Of a stretch of DNA of 64,000 nucleotides, positions 1-9,231 are shown in pieces (within the stretch, counting starts at the first letter, position 1; each line of letters opens with the position of its first letter). The stretch is from positions 2,790,001-2,854,000 of the forward strand of contig NZ_RJUK01000001.1 of the NCBI RefSeq assembly GCF_003762925.1, in the 5' to 3' direction. The translations under genes and the position numbers were made by a program. The stretch is from Marinimicrobium koreense. GTDB lineage: Bacteria > Pseudomonadota > Gammaproteobacteria > Pseudomonadales > Cellvibrionaceae. Under the pieces are notes generated by a model. The model searched no databases, was not told the origin of the DNA, and saw nothing but the letters and a program-made list of their open reading frames with translations.

Positions 1-1
1 C

Positions 2-1054
2 ATCAGGGCGGGGCAGGCCGTCACCGAACGGCTGTTCTCCGGCACCAGCGCCCGGGCCCAACGGCGCACCGCCAGCGGCCTGGTCAGCTTTATCGAGGGG
101 AACTGGAAGCAGGCCCAGCGCAAACTACTGCGCGCGGCGCCCAAATCCGGGACGCCGCTGATCAATTATCTGGCGGCGGCCCGCTGCGCCTTTGAGCAGG
201 GCGATAATCACACCGCTCTGGAATTGCTGCACAAGGCCGAGCAGAGCAGCACCAACAGCGAGCTGGCGGTCGCCCTGACCCAGGCGCGTATGCAGCTGAT
301 GAGCCGACGCTACGAGCAGTGCCTGGCCACCCTGGAGCGGGTCAAACGCAAAGCCCCCCAACATCCCGTGGTACTCGACCTGTTGCGCCAGGTGTATATC
401 GCCCTGCACGACTGGGAATCGCTCAAGCAGTTGATGCCCAGTCTCCGTGCGTACGGCAACCAGAACGAAGCCGCGCTTGAAGCGCTCTCCAGCCAGCTGC
501 ACCGGGCCCTGCTCGAGCAGGCCGGGCAGCGGGTCCGCGGGCTCGGCCCGGAGCGGGCGCGCGAGGCCCTGGCGAGCACCTGGAAAGACATCCCCAGCGC
601 GGTGCGCAAACAACCCGATGTGGCGCTGTTGTACGCACAGCAATTAGTGGACAACGACCTGCACGTCGAAGCAGAAGCCCAGGTGCGCAAAACCCTGGAA
701 AAACACTGGTCCCCCGAGCTGGTTCGGCTCTATGGCCTGATTCGGGCCAACGATGCCGGACAACAGCTGATCACCGCCGAAGGCTGGCTGAAGAAGCGCC
801 CCGCCGATGCCCTGCTGATGCTCACCCTCGGCCGCCTGAGCCTGCGCAATCAGCTGTGGGGCAAAGCCCGGGATTACTTTCAGAGCAGCCTGACCCTGCA
901 CAAGCACCCGGAAACCTGTGCCGAGCTGGCTCGTCTGTTGGCCCATATGGGAGAACACAAAAAGAGCACCGAGTACTACCAGCAGGGGCTGCTGTTGACC
1001 ACCGAACGGCTCCCGGACCTGCCGCTGCCCAAAGAACCCGAGCCAACGCACTGA
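2..1054 (+). CDS. hemY: HemY-like TPR inner-membrane protein, C-terminal part (5' end outside window)
   Basis: The reading frame is open from the first bases of the window to the TGA at 1052-1054, so the start codon and the N-terminal membrane anchor lie outside. The visible 350 residues are helical and TPR-like, with the HemY signature stretch GLVSFIEGNWKQAQRKLL followed by alternating short helices rich in Ala and Leu. HemY proteins are inner-membrane TPR proteins usually found with hemC, hemD and hemX; their exact role in protoporphyrin synthesis is not settled in proteobacteria. No hem partner is visible because the window starts here. The family call rests on the N-terminal signature and TPR pattern. 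Confidence 0.85.
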   Translation: MRAGQAVTERLFSGTSARAQRRTASGLVSFIEGNWKQAQRKLLRAAPKSGTPLINYLAAARCAFEQGDNHTALELLHKAEQSSTNSELAVALTQARMQLMSRRYEQCLATLERVKRKAPQHPVVLDLLRQVYIALHDWESLKQLMPSLRAYGNQNEAALEALSSQLHRALLEQAGQRVRGLGPERAREALASTWKDIPSAVRKQPDVALLYAQQLVDNDLHVEAEAQVRKTLEKHWSPELVRLYGLIRANDAGQQLITAEGWLKKRPADALLMLTLGRLSLRNQLWGKARDYFQSSLTLHKHPETCAELARLLAHMGEHKKSTEYYQQGLLLTTERLPDLPLPKEPEPTH

Positions 1055-1159
1055 CTTGCAGTCGCGACGGGGAAAGGCATAATACCGGGCAACCAGATCG
1101 AATAATAATAGGTTTACATCAAGAAGTAGGGAACCTATCACCGCTTAAAGGAGTTTGTC

Positions 1160-3259
1160 ATGCCTCTGCCGGCACTGCTGCGGCTCGCGTTTGTCGTGCT
1201 ACTCGCGCTTCGTTATCGTCTGAAACTCATCCTCGGCATTGTTGTCGCCGTGGTGATCGGGCTCAGCCTCACCTTCATTTCCGGAAAGATTTATCAACAC
1301 CTGGATCGGGATCCGGACCGGGGCGCCATCGCGCTGGAAGACGGGGCCTTCGGGGAAAGCTACTCGACGCCCATCTACCTGGACCAGGGCTGGAGCCCGG
1401 CCGACACCCTCTGGTACTACAACACCACCCAGGGTTCGGCCCTGCTGCCCTATGACCTGTTCGTGGCCCTCGAGCAGCCCGCCTCGGAGGAGCTGTTCCG
1501 CTCGGACCACAACATGGACCGCTACCGCTACCTGCCCCAGAAACCCACCTTCTTCAATCCCGACGGTCTACCGGTGGGGTTTGCCAAGGACAGTTACCAG
1601 GGCAAAGACTATTTGGGCTTTACCTGTGCGGCCTGCCACACCGGCCAGGTGAACTATCAGGGCCAGGCCATCCGCATCGACGGCGGCCCCGCCCTGGCGG
1701 ATATGGACGGCTTCCTGCACGGACTGGAAAAGGCGCTGTCGGCGGCCCGGGATATTCCCGCCAAACGGGAACGGTTTATTGATCGAGTCCTGCAGCGGGA
1801 CAATGACTATCGCTCGCCCGAGGCCGTCGAGGCGGACCTGGCCCAGTGGACCGAACAGATCCGCATGTACAACACCATCAATCACAGCCATATCCGCTAC
1901 GGTTACGGTCGCCTGGATGCCTTTGGCCGAATCTACAATCGGGTGCTGCGCCACGTGGTCAACCGGGAACAGATGCGGGATCTATTGCTCGCCGCCGAAG
2001 GACCCACCGGCGAGCTGCTGCTCACCGAAGCCGAGGTGGACCGGGTTCTGGCAGGTATCGAGCCCACCCTGATCGATGATACGGCCTTCACCCGCATCGT
2101 AAGCCGCCTGCAGTCGAGCGACGAAGGGCTTCCCGGATTGTCCCAGCGCAACCTGTTGCGCTTGCGAAACCAGCTGCTTAACGAGCCGAACGCGCCGGTC
2201 AGTTATCCGTTCCTGTGGGACATCACCCACTCCGATTACCTGCAGTGGAACGGACTGGCCAATAACGCCGACCTGGGGCCCCTGGGGCGCAACGTCGGGG
2301 AAGTGATCGGGGTCTTTGCCAAACTGGACTGGGAAGTAAAAGAGCCCGGCTTCAGTCTGTCCGGACACCTGACCGGTCAGAGCAACAAACGGGAGCGCAT
2401 CGCCTTCACTTCCAGCATTGATCTGGTCAACCTCCAGCGCCTGGAGGCTCACCTCGGTCGCCTTACCTCGCCGCAATGGCCGGAGGACATACTGGGCGAA
2501 ATCAACCGGGAGCAGGCCGCCCTGGGCAAGCGCCTCTATGCCCAGCACTGTCAGAGCTGCCACCAGATCATCGACCGCTCCGCCTGGGACCGTCTGGTGG
2601 TGGCCGAAATGACAGATATCGAGATACTGAAGACTGACCCAAAGGCGGCGGAAAACAGCGTAAATTATCAGGGAAAGTCGGGAAACTTCGAGAATACCTA
2701 CCAGAACACAACCGTAGGCCCTCTGGTCCTGGAGGCGACCGCGCCCGCCGTGCAGATCCTCACCTCGGTAACCAAAGGCGCGGTTTCCACCCCCGATGCC
2801 GACAAAGGCCCACTCCGGCGCACCCTGGACTGGTTTTATGTGCTGGGGCTGTCCTGGTTTGATAATGACGTCAAATACAGCGTCAAGGCGGGGGACTATC
2901 GGCCGGATACCACGGCTCGCCCCTACCATTCGCTGCTGGCCTACAAGGGCCGATCCCTGAACGGCATCTGGGCCACGGCCCCCTATCTGCACAATGGCTC
3001 GGTGCCCACACTGTACGACCTGTTACTGCCGGCACGGGAAGAGGGTGACCCGGAAGAGGGCGCCTATCGCCCCGAGGCTTTTCAGGTGGGAAGCCGGGAG
3101 TTCGATCCGGTCAAGGTGGGCTTTCGCACCGAGGGCTACGAGGGTTTCACCCAGACCACGCACCGGCTTGGAGACCGCAACACGGGTCACGAATACGGCA
3201 CCGATACCTTGACCGAGGCCGAGCGCTGGGCGCTGGTGGAGTATCTCAAGACCCTTTGA
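1160..3259 (+). CDS. Membrane-anchored di-heme cytochrome c (cytochrome c peroxidase-like)
   Basis: This encodes 699 residues with a good ribosome site (AAAGGAG) ahead of the ATG. Residues about 14-38 form one hydrophobic anchor after a short basic start, so the rest should be periplasmic. There are two c-type heme sites: CAACH at residues 156-160 and CQSCH at 464-468. The C-terminal half contains PYHSLLAYKGRSLNGIWATA and AYRPEAFQVGSREFDP, typical of large proteins annotated as di-heme cytochrome c peroxidases. It is roughly twice the length of classical CcpA peroxidases (about 330 residues), so peroxidase activity is only an inference. The next gene downstream is 178 bases away, so it is probably monocistronic. 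Confidence 0.8.
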   Translation: MPLPALLRLAFVVLLALRYRLKLILGIVVAVVIGLSLTFISGKIYQHLDRDPDRGAIALEDGAFGESYSTPIYLDQGWSPADTLWYYNTTQGSALLPYDLFVALEQPASEELFRSDHNMDRYRYLPQKPTFFNPDGLPVGFAKDSYQGKDYLGFTCAACHTGQVNYQGQAIRIDGGPALADMDGFLHGLEKALSAARDIPAKRERFIDRVLQRDNDYRSPEAVEADLAQWTEQIRMYNTINHSHIRYGYGRLDAFGRIYNRVLRHVVNREQMRDLLLAAEGPTGELLLTEAEVDRVLAGIEPTLIDDTAFTRIVSRLQSSDEGLPGLSQRNLLRLRNQLLNEPNAPVSYPFLWDITHSDYLQWNGLANNADLGPLGRNVGEVIGVFAKLDWEVKEPGFSLSGHLTGQSNKRERIAFTSSIDLVNLQRLEAHLGRLTSPQWPEDILGEINREQAALGKRLYAQHCQSCHQIIDRSAWDRLVVAEMTDIEILKTDPKAAENSVNYQGKSGNFENTYQNTTVGPLVLEATAPAVQILTSVTKGAVSTPDADKGPLRRTLDWFYVLGLSWFDNDVKYSVKAGDYRPDTTARPYHSLLAYKGRSLNGIWATAPYLHNGSVPTLYDLLLPAREEGDPEEGAYRPEAFQVGSREFDPVKVGFRTEGYEGFTQTTHRLGDRNTGHEYGTDTLTEAERWALVEYLKTL

Positions 3260-3298
3260 TGCTCGGTGAGACAAATCTCACCAAACTGCCCGGAACCA

Positions 3299-3383
3299 TT
3301 GGCGCGAAAAACACACCAAATGACGGCCTGCTCTAAAAACTAACGCCGGTAGGCGAGGTGTTTTTTGGTGTATTTCGCGCCAA
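3299..3383. repeat. Imperfect inverted repeat between cytochrome and beta-lactamase-like genes
   Basis: Arms of about 20 bases at 3299-3320 (begins TTGGCGCGAAA, ends CACCAAA) and 3364-3383 (begins TTTGGTG, ends TTTCGCGCCAA) are inverted copies of each other apart from a short internal length difference. They enclose about 43 bases. The structure lies in the only non-coding gap between two + strand genes. It could be a transcription terminator of the cytochrome gene or a small palindromic repeat element; no clean U-tract follows it. Confidence 0.55.
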
Positions 3384-3437
3384 CTGCGTTTATCCTGTGG
3401 CCGTTTTGAGTGTCGATTGTTGATTCCACCTTTGATC

Positions 3438-4652
3438 ATGGCTGTATTGTGTTCCCTTAAGGCGACTCTCCGAGCGCCCCTTGTCCGTGCGTTGCCCGTT
3501 CTTTTGCTGTCCTCTCTGGCAGGGGCCGATAATGACCTGGCGCATCGCCCGGTCGATTTTGTTCAGGCCACCGAACAGTACGTAGTGGAAGAGGTGATGC
3601 CCCATATTCCCGGCGCGGCACTGGCCATCATTGCCAACGGGCAGATCGAACTGCTACGTGGCTACGGTGTGCGCAGGGTCGGCGAGAACGAGCCAATTAA
3701 CCGGGACACACTGTTTCGCCTCGCCTCGGTATCCAAAACCATCGCCGGTACCGCTGCCGGGGTCGCCGTGAACGACCGGGCCCTGCAATGGCAGACGCCG
3801 GTCAGTCAGTTTCTCCCGCTGGATGTCAAAAACCCGGACTACCGGGATAAAATCACCCTGCAAAGCCTTCTGTCCCACACCACCGGACTGATGCCCCAGG
3901 CCTACACCAACCTGATCGAAGCCAATGTGCCCTACCAGAAGGTGATCGGGCGGCTGGACGAAGTGGCCTTCATCTGCCCGCCATCCACCTGCTACAGCTA
4001 CCAGAACGTGGCCTTCAGCCTGGTGGGGGACCTTCTGATGGCGGCGACCGGCGAGCGCTACGAAGACTTCACCCGCAGACGCCTGTTTCAACCACTGGGC
4101 ATGAAAACCGCTTCCTTTGGTTGGCGGGCGTTTACCAGCAACTCCAACCGGGCCACGCCCCATATCAAACGGCGCGGCCGCTGGGCACCCGTAGAACCCG
4201 ACCGGAACTACTACAATGTGGCGCCGGCGGCCGGCGCCAATGCCAGTATTGCCGATATGGCTCTGTGGGTCCGCGCCCAGCTGGGACAGCGCCCCGATGT
4301 GCTGCCCCACGAAGTGCTCGACCAGTTGCACAGCCCCCGGGTTGCCACCAGTTACCGTCAGGCGCATTATCGGGCCCACCCCGAGCTGCGCAACATTCAC
4401 TACGGCCTGGGTTGGCGAGTATTCGATTTTGGCGAGCACCGCCAGTTCGTCCACCATGGGGGTTGGGTGCAGGGCACCCGTACCGAGGTGCTGTTCAACC
4501 GGGAGCTGCAGCTCGGGCTGGTGTTTCTGTCCAACTCGGAGAACCGTTACGCCCGGGAGGTCGTATACCGCTTTCTCGAGCTGTTCACCGACTACTACCG
4601 CCAGGTGGAAGCCCCGATTCTGCTGCAACAGGCCCGACAGGCACCGCCATGA
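3438..4652 (+). CDS. Serine hydrolase of the class C beta-lactamase / penicillin-binding family
   Basis: This encodes 404 residues from the ATG at 3438. An in-frame TTG pair at 3417-3422 is possible, but the ATG gives a normal signal peptide ending near LAGA. The active-site SxxK motif is SVSK (Ser97-Lys100), and the YxN motif is YQN (Tyr188-Asn190). A later HHGG stretch fits the third KTG/HxG motif of this family. Such proteins are periplasmic beta-lactamases, esterases or D-aminopeptidases; the sequence does not decide which. The stop overlaps the start of the next gene (ATGA at 4649-4652), so the two are translationally coupled and probably act in the same envelope process. Confidence 0.85.
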   Translation: MAVLCSLKATLRAPLVRALPVLLLSSLAGADNDLAHRPVDFVQATEQYVVEEVMPHIPGAALAIIANGQIELLRGYGVRRVGENEPINRDTLFRLASVSKTIAGTAAGVAVNDRALQWQTPVSQFLPLDVKNPDYRDKITLQSLLSHTTGLMPQAYTNLIEANVPYQKVIGRLDEVAFICPPSTCYSYQNVAFSLVGDLLMAATGERYEDFTRRRLFQPLGMKTASFGWRAFTSNSNRATPHIKRRGRWAPVEPDRNYYNVAPAAGANASIADMALWVRAQLGQRPDVLPHEVLDQLHSPRVATSYRQAHYRAHPELRNIHYGLGWRVFDFGEHRQFVHHGGWVQGTRTEVLFNRELQLGLVFLSNSENRYAREVVYRFLELFTDYYRQVEAPILLQQARQAPP

Positions 4653-5791
4653 CCCCAGAGTTCATCGATCGCATTGACGCCGTCAGTCCCGAGGACTGGG
4701 ACCGCCTCTGCCCATCGGATTACCCCTTTACCCGGCATGCCTTTCTGGCGTCGTTGGAAGACAGCGGCAGCGTCGGAGCGGACACCGGATGGCAACCTCA
4801 GCACCTGCTGTTACGCGACGACCAGGGCGACCTCAAGGCGGCGATGCCGGTGTACCGCAAGGATCACTCCTACGGCGAATACGTGTTCGACTGGGGTTGG
4901 GCCCAGGCCTACGCCGAGCACGGGCTGGACTATTACCCGAAACTGATCAGCGCCATTCCATTTACCCCCTGCACGGGCCCGCGGTTGCTGGCGGCGGGGC
5001 AGGAGGCCCAGTATTGGCCCGCGGCCATCGCCGCCCTGCAGCAGCAGACCCGGACCCTGGGCGCCTCGGGTTGGCACTGCCTGTTTCCCGACGAGACGCA
5101 GGCCGAGGCGCTGCGGCCAGCCGGGTTGGCGGAGCGCACCGGCTGCCAGTTCCACTGGATAAACCGCCAGTATCGGGATTTTGAAGATTTTCTCGGCCAG
5201 CTCAGCTCCCGCAAACGCAAGAACCTGCGCAAGGAACGTCGCCAGGTCGCCGACCAGGGCTTTCACTTTCAGTGGAAAGTCGGAGCGGACATTCAGGACG
5301 AAGACTGGACGCTGTTTTATGGCTTGTACCAACTGACTTACCTCAAGCGCAGTGGCCACGGTGGCTATCTGACCCCGGCGTTTTTCCGCCAACTGGGTGA
5401 GCGGATGCCCGAGCAGACCCTGATGGTACAGGCTCGGCTGGGGGAGGAAACAATTGCCGCCGCCCTGTTCCTGTTCGACCGCAACACCCTGTATGGCCGC
5501 TACTGGGGCTGTCGGGCGGAATTTGAATTTCTGCACTTTGAAACCTGCTACTACCAGGGGCTGGATTTTGTCCTGGCGCGAGGGCTGGCGCGCTTTGATG
5601 GTGGTGCCCAGGGCGAACACAAGCTGGCCCGGGGCTTCGAACCCCGGCTGACCACCTCGTTTCACCAGTTGATGGAGCCGGCCTTTCAGGAGGCGGTGCA
5701 ACACTTTGTGGCGCGCGAGCGTGAGGAGGTATTGGGCTATCGCGACGAGGCACGAGCGCACCTCCCGTACCGGCAGACCGACCGGCAATGA
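4649..5791 (+). CDS. FemAB-like / GNAT-fold acyltransferase (PF04339-type peptidogalycan biosynthesis protein)
   Basis: This encodes 380 residues. The start is the ATG overlapping the previous stop; an open frame extends upstream but lies inside the beta-lactamase-like gene. Features of the DUF482/PF04339 family include FTRHAFLASLEDSGSVG near the N terminus, YGEYVFDWGWAQAYAEHGL, the central SSRKRKNLRKERR basic segment and GYLTPAFF. The family is distantly related to FemAB aminoacyltransferases and GNAT enzymes, and its substrate is unknown. Coupling to a penicillin-binding-protein-like hydrolase supports an envelope role, but that is inference. Confidence 0.8.
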   Translation: MTPEFIDRIDAVSPEDWDRLCPSDYPFTRHAFLASLEDSGSVGADTGWQPQHLLLRDDQGDLKAAMPVYRKDHSYGEYVFDWGWAQAYAEHGLDYYPKLISAIPFTPCTGPRLLAAGQEAQYWPAAIAALQQQTRTLGASGWHCLFPDETQAEALRPAGLAERTGCQFHWINRQYRDFEDFLGQLSSRKRKNLRKERRQVADQGFHFQWKVGADIQDEDWTLFYGLYQLTYLKRSGHGGYLTPAFFRQLGERMPEQTLMVQARLGEETIAAALFLFDRNTLYGRYWGCRAEFEFLHFETCYYQGLDFVLARGLARFDGGAQGEHKLARGFEPRLTTSFHQLMEPAFQEAVQHFVAREREEVLGYRDEARAHLPYRQTDRQ

Positions 5792-5858
5792 GGTTCGCAA
5801 CCGGCGCCTAAATCAGGTTAAATAGCGCCTCTTTGCCACGGATTCGTCGAGCCACCTC

Positions 5859-6719
5859 ATGCCTCAACCGTCTCTCACAAGGTCCCGACCGTTTCTGCAT
5901 CCCGGCCGTATTCTGGACTGCCTGGATGAAATCGATCAGAGCCCCGACGCCTACCAACTGAGCCGCCCCCGCGCCCTGCGCCGAGTGTTCGTTACCCTCG
6001 CCAGCGTCAGTGTCTGCCTGCTGATTCTGCACTACGCGAAGAACTCCTACCTGCTGTACGAGCTGCTCGGTTGGCTGGCGCAGTTGCAGTCCCTGCCAGG
6101 CGACCACTACACCAACGATCTGCTTCAGTCCCAGTGGCGACATCTGCTGGGCTATGCCTGGTGGACCGGATGGCACCTGATCTGTTTTCTGTTGATTCCG
6201 GCGTTGGTGATCCGATACCTGTGGCGCGAGCGGGTGAGCGATTTTGGCTGGCGCTGGGGCGAAACCCATCGGCATTGGCGGGGTTACCTGCTACTGCTGA
6301 GCCCGATTTTGGTGTTTGTGGTTCTGGTGAGTCAGGGGGAAGATTTCGTCAATCACTACCCCTTCTACCCCCACGCGGGGCGCAGTTGGCTGGATTTTCT
6401 GGCCTGGGAAGCGCTCTATATGACCCAGTTCGTGGTGCTGGAATTCTTTTTCCGGGGTTACATGCTGCGGGCGGTGCAGCCCGCGCTCGGGGCCAATGCG
6501 ATCTGGATCATGTGCGTACCCTACCTGATGATCCACTTCCCCAAGCTCTGGCTGGAAGCCACCGGGGCCATCCTGTTTGGCCTGTTTCTGGGTATACTGG
6601 CGCTGCGCTCGCGCTCAATCTGGGGCGGTGTGCTGGTCCATGCCGGGGTCGCACTGAGTATGGATATCGCCGCCCTGATTCAGAAAGACCAACTGCCCAC
6701 TCAGTGGTGGCCCTTCTGA
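5859..6719 (+). CDS. CPBP-family intramembrane metalloprotease (Abi/CAAX protease-like)
   Basis: This encodes 286 residues with six or seven hydrophobic segments. The CPBP signature is present: a glutamate-rich EFFFRGYML motif (EExxxR type, first Glu replaced by Leu-Glu context) and later conserved His residues in YLMIHFPK and GVLVHAG, which would supply metal ligands. Family members cleave prenylated or other membrane proteins or act in bacteriocin immunity; no substrate can be named here. The final 19 bases overlap tail-to-tail with the 3' end of the opposite-strand MHYT-GGDEF-EAL gene. Confidence 0.82.
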   Translation: MPQPSLTRSRPFLHPGRILDCLDEIDQSPDAYQLSRPRALRRVFVTLASVSVCLLILHYAKNSYLLYELLGWLAQLQSLPGDHYTNDLLQSQWRHLLGYAWWTGWHLICFLLIPALVIRYLWRERVSDFGWRWGETHRHWRGYLLLLSPILVFVVLVSQGEDFVNHYPFYPHAGRSWLDFLAWEALYMTQFVVLEFFFRGYMLRAVQPALGANAIWIMCVPYLMIHFPKLWLEATGAILFGLFLGILALRSRSIWGGVLVHAGVALSMDIAALIQKDQLPTQWWPF

Positions 6720-9193
6720 TGCGCGCCGATCGCTGCCTGAGGTGATTCAAAGCAACGACCGGCCTGATCGGCGGACAGCGGGCGCGCAAAGTAATAGCCT
6801 TGCCCCAGCTCGCAACCAAGCCCCGCCAGGCAGTGCGCGACGTCTTCGCTTTCAATTCCCTCGGCGATCACCCCCAGCTCCAGTGCATGGGCCATGGAAA
6901 TGATGGCCCGCACCAGGTGCAGGCCGGTGCTTTCCTTGATCTTGGCGGTAAAGCTCTGGTCAATCTTGAGCACCTCCAGCGGAAATCGCTGCAGATAGCT
7001 CAGCGACGAGTAGCCGGTGCCAAAATCATCCACCATGATGCCGCAGCCCATGGCGAGAAGCTGACGCATCCGGTCCACGATCTGCGGGTTGTCATCCACC
7101 AGAATACCCTCGGTCAGCTCCAGCTTCAGCTGACCGGGCTGGACGCTATGCTCACTCATGGCCGAGCGTACCGTCTCGATCAGGTTCGCCTGGAAAAACT
7201 GCACACTGGACAGGTTCACGCTGATATAGAAATCCTGCTCCGCCCCCTCGTTCCGTTGCCATTGCCCGATCTGCCGACAGGCCTCACGCAGGACCCAATC
7301 GCCGAGAGGATTGATCAGGCCAGTCTCCTCGGCCAAGGCGATAAACTCGCCGGGAAAGACGCGGGAACCATCGGGTTTGCGCCAGCGGATCAGGGCTTCG
7401 AACCCGGTCAACTCACCGTCCGGCAAGCGGACGATCGGTTGATACAACAGCTCGAACGCCTCGTCTTTCAGCGCCTGACGCAGGTCCCGCTCCAGAGCCA
7501 GACGCCCCTGGGCGCTCTGGTGCATGACCGCATCAAACACACAGCTGCGGGTCTGGCCCTGCTGTTTGGCCCGCTCTTTGGCGAGGGTCGCATCCCGGTA
7601 GAGTGCTTCGGCGTCACGATAGCGGGGATGAAACAGAGCAATACCCACACTCAGAGAGAGAAAGAACTCCTGCTCCCCCAGCCGAAACGGCTGCTCAAAG
7701 GCCTGGTGCAACCGCTCCGCATCCCGCTCAATCAACTGAACCTGGGGAGCGCCCTCAAACAAAACTGCAAACTCGTCTCCGCCGACCCGGGAGACCAATC
7801 CCGACCGGGGCAGAGCCGACTTGATTCGCCGGGCGATGACCTTGAGCAACTGGTCGCCCTTGCTCATACCAAAGTTGTCATTGATCAGTTTGAACCGATT
7901 GACGTCCACAAACATCACGGCGAAAGGCGGCGTCATCGAGTCCGAGCGAGGCCGTTGGGCCCACTCATTGACCAAGGCGCTCAGCCGGTTCATAAAAAAC
8001 TTGCGGTTGGGTAGGTCCGTCAAGGGGTCATTGAATGCCAGGTAGCGAAGCTCCTGCTCCATCTGTTTGCGCTCGGTAATGTCAAAGGCGCTACCCAGAT
8101 ATCCCCTGGCACCACTCTGCAGGCGCCCCAGCGTCACATACAGCCACCGGTGATGACCCTGCTTGGTGGTAACAAAGGTTTCCCGGTACAGATGCTCATC
8201 CTGAGCACGGCCGGTGAATTCCAGATCGGGATCAAAACCAAGCAGATCGGACACCGGCATCTGGTACAGCTCGCCCTCGCTGTAGCCGGTGATGACACTC
8301 ATTGCCGGATTGATGTAGTCGAACGACTGCTCGCAGGTAAAAATGCCGCTCTCGCTGGTTTGCGCCAGCAGCTCGAAACGCTTTTCGCTGCTGCTCAGGG
8401 ACGCGCTGATCAGACTGAACCGACGATCGAGCAGAACCGCGAGGAAGAGCAGCGCGATGATGATGGTCACCGCCACCGACACCAGAATGCTCAACACCTG
8501 ATAGTCCATGGCCAGACCAATGACTTCGCCCTGCGAACTGGGCACAAACTCCGTGGCGGCCATGGCCACATAGTGCATGGCGGACACCGCCAGGCCAAGA
8601 ATGGTCGCGCCAATCAAATAGGCCCAGATTCGGCGCACATGCCGCAGCAACCAGATATTACTGCCCAGCCCCAGCCAGGCGACACCGACTGCGACCACCA
8701 GAGAGAGCACAAACAGGCTCGGTCGGTAATGCATGCTGACCGCCGCCATCAGGGCCTCCATGCCCACATAGTGCATGGCACCCACACCCAATCCGAGCGA
8801 CAGGGCCGCGATCCAGAGGCGGTGTTTTCTGGGCAGGGGCAGGCGGGCACAGAGCAGGGTGCCAGCGGCGCCGAGCACAATCGGCACCATCGACAGGAAG
8901 GTGATACCGGGCGAGTAGGTCACCGCCACCGGCAGACGGTGCGCCAGCATCGCGGTGAAATGCATCGCCCAGACGCCGCAACCCATGGCCAGGGCACCGG
9001 CCAACACCCAGCCCCAGCCCGAGCGGAGCGAAGCGGCGGAACGGCAGCGCTCCAGAACCGGCAACAAGGTCGAGGCGGCCAGAATCGCCAGAAGTACCGC
9101 CAGAAGCACCAGACCCGGATTATGCTCGGCCATCAGGGGCACACTGTCTTCCGGAAGAGGATCAAACCGCCACATCATACTGCTACTCATCAT
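6701..9193 (-). CDS. MHYT-PAS-GGDEF-EAL c-di-GMP enzyme
   Basis: This encodes 830 residues. The N-terminal membrane part has the repeated MHYT sensor pattern: WAMHF near residue 75, GAMHYVGM near 140 and SAMHYVAM near 205, proposed in this family to bind copper and sense a diatomic gas. A PAS domain follows at about 265-375. An intact GGDEF site is at residues 471-475 and an EAL motif (EALIRW) at 599, with the later DDFGTGYSSLSYL catalytic stretch conserved, so both synthesis and hydrolysis of c-di-GMP are possible. The REC protein gene is 38 bases upstream on the same strand and is likely cotranscribed. Confidence 0.93.
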   Translation of the reverse strand: MMSSSMMWRFDPLPEDSVPLMAEHNPGLVLLAVLLAILAASTLLPVLERCRSAASLRSGWGWVLAGALAMGCGVWAMHFTAMLAHRLPVAVTYSPGITFLSMVPIVLGAAGTLLCARLPLPRKHRLWIAALSLGLGVGAMHYVGMEALMAAVSMHYRPSLFVLSLVVAVGVAWLGLGSNIWLLRHVRRIWAYLIGATILGLAVSAMHYVAMAATEFVPSSQGEVIGLAMDYQVLSILVSVAVTIIIALLFLAVLLDRRFSLISASLSSSEKRFELLAQTSESGIFTCEQSFDYINPAMSVITGYSEGELYQMPVSDLLGFDPDLEFTGRAQDEHLYRETFVTTKQGHHRWLYVTLGRLQSGARGYLGSAFDITERKQMEQELRYLAFNDPLTDLPNRKFFMNRLSALVNEWAQRPRSDSMTPPFAVMFVDVNRFKLINDNFGMSKGDQLLKVIARRIKSALPRSGLVSRVGGDEFAVLFEGAPQVQLIERDAERLHQAFEQPFRLGEQEFFLSLSVGIALFHPRYRDAEALYRDATLAKERAKQQGQTRSCVFDAVMHQSAQGRLALERDLRQALKDEAFELLYQPIVRLPDGELTGFEALIRWRKPDGSRVFPGEFIALAEETGLINPLGDWVLREACRQIGQWQRNEGAEQDFYISVNLSSVQFFQANLIETVRSAMSEHSVQPGQLKLELTEGILVDDNPQIVDRMRQLLAMGCGIMVDDFGTGYSSLSYLQRFPLEVLKIDQSFTAKIKESTGLHLVRAIISMAHALELGVIAEGIESEDVAHCLAGLGCELGQGYYFARPLSADQAGRCFESPQAAIGAHQKGHH

Positions 9194-9231
9194 TATCGTT
9201 ATTGCCGGAAGGGATAACCTCCATTCCGATG

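Noticed and set aside
4121-4648. N-terminal extension of the FemAB-like protein
   Set aside because: It lies wholly inside the beta-lactamase-like gene in another frame; the ATG at 4649 gives the family start and ATGA coupling.
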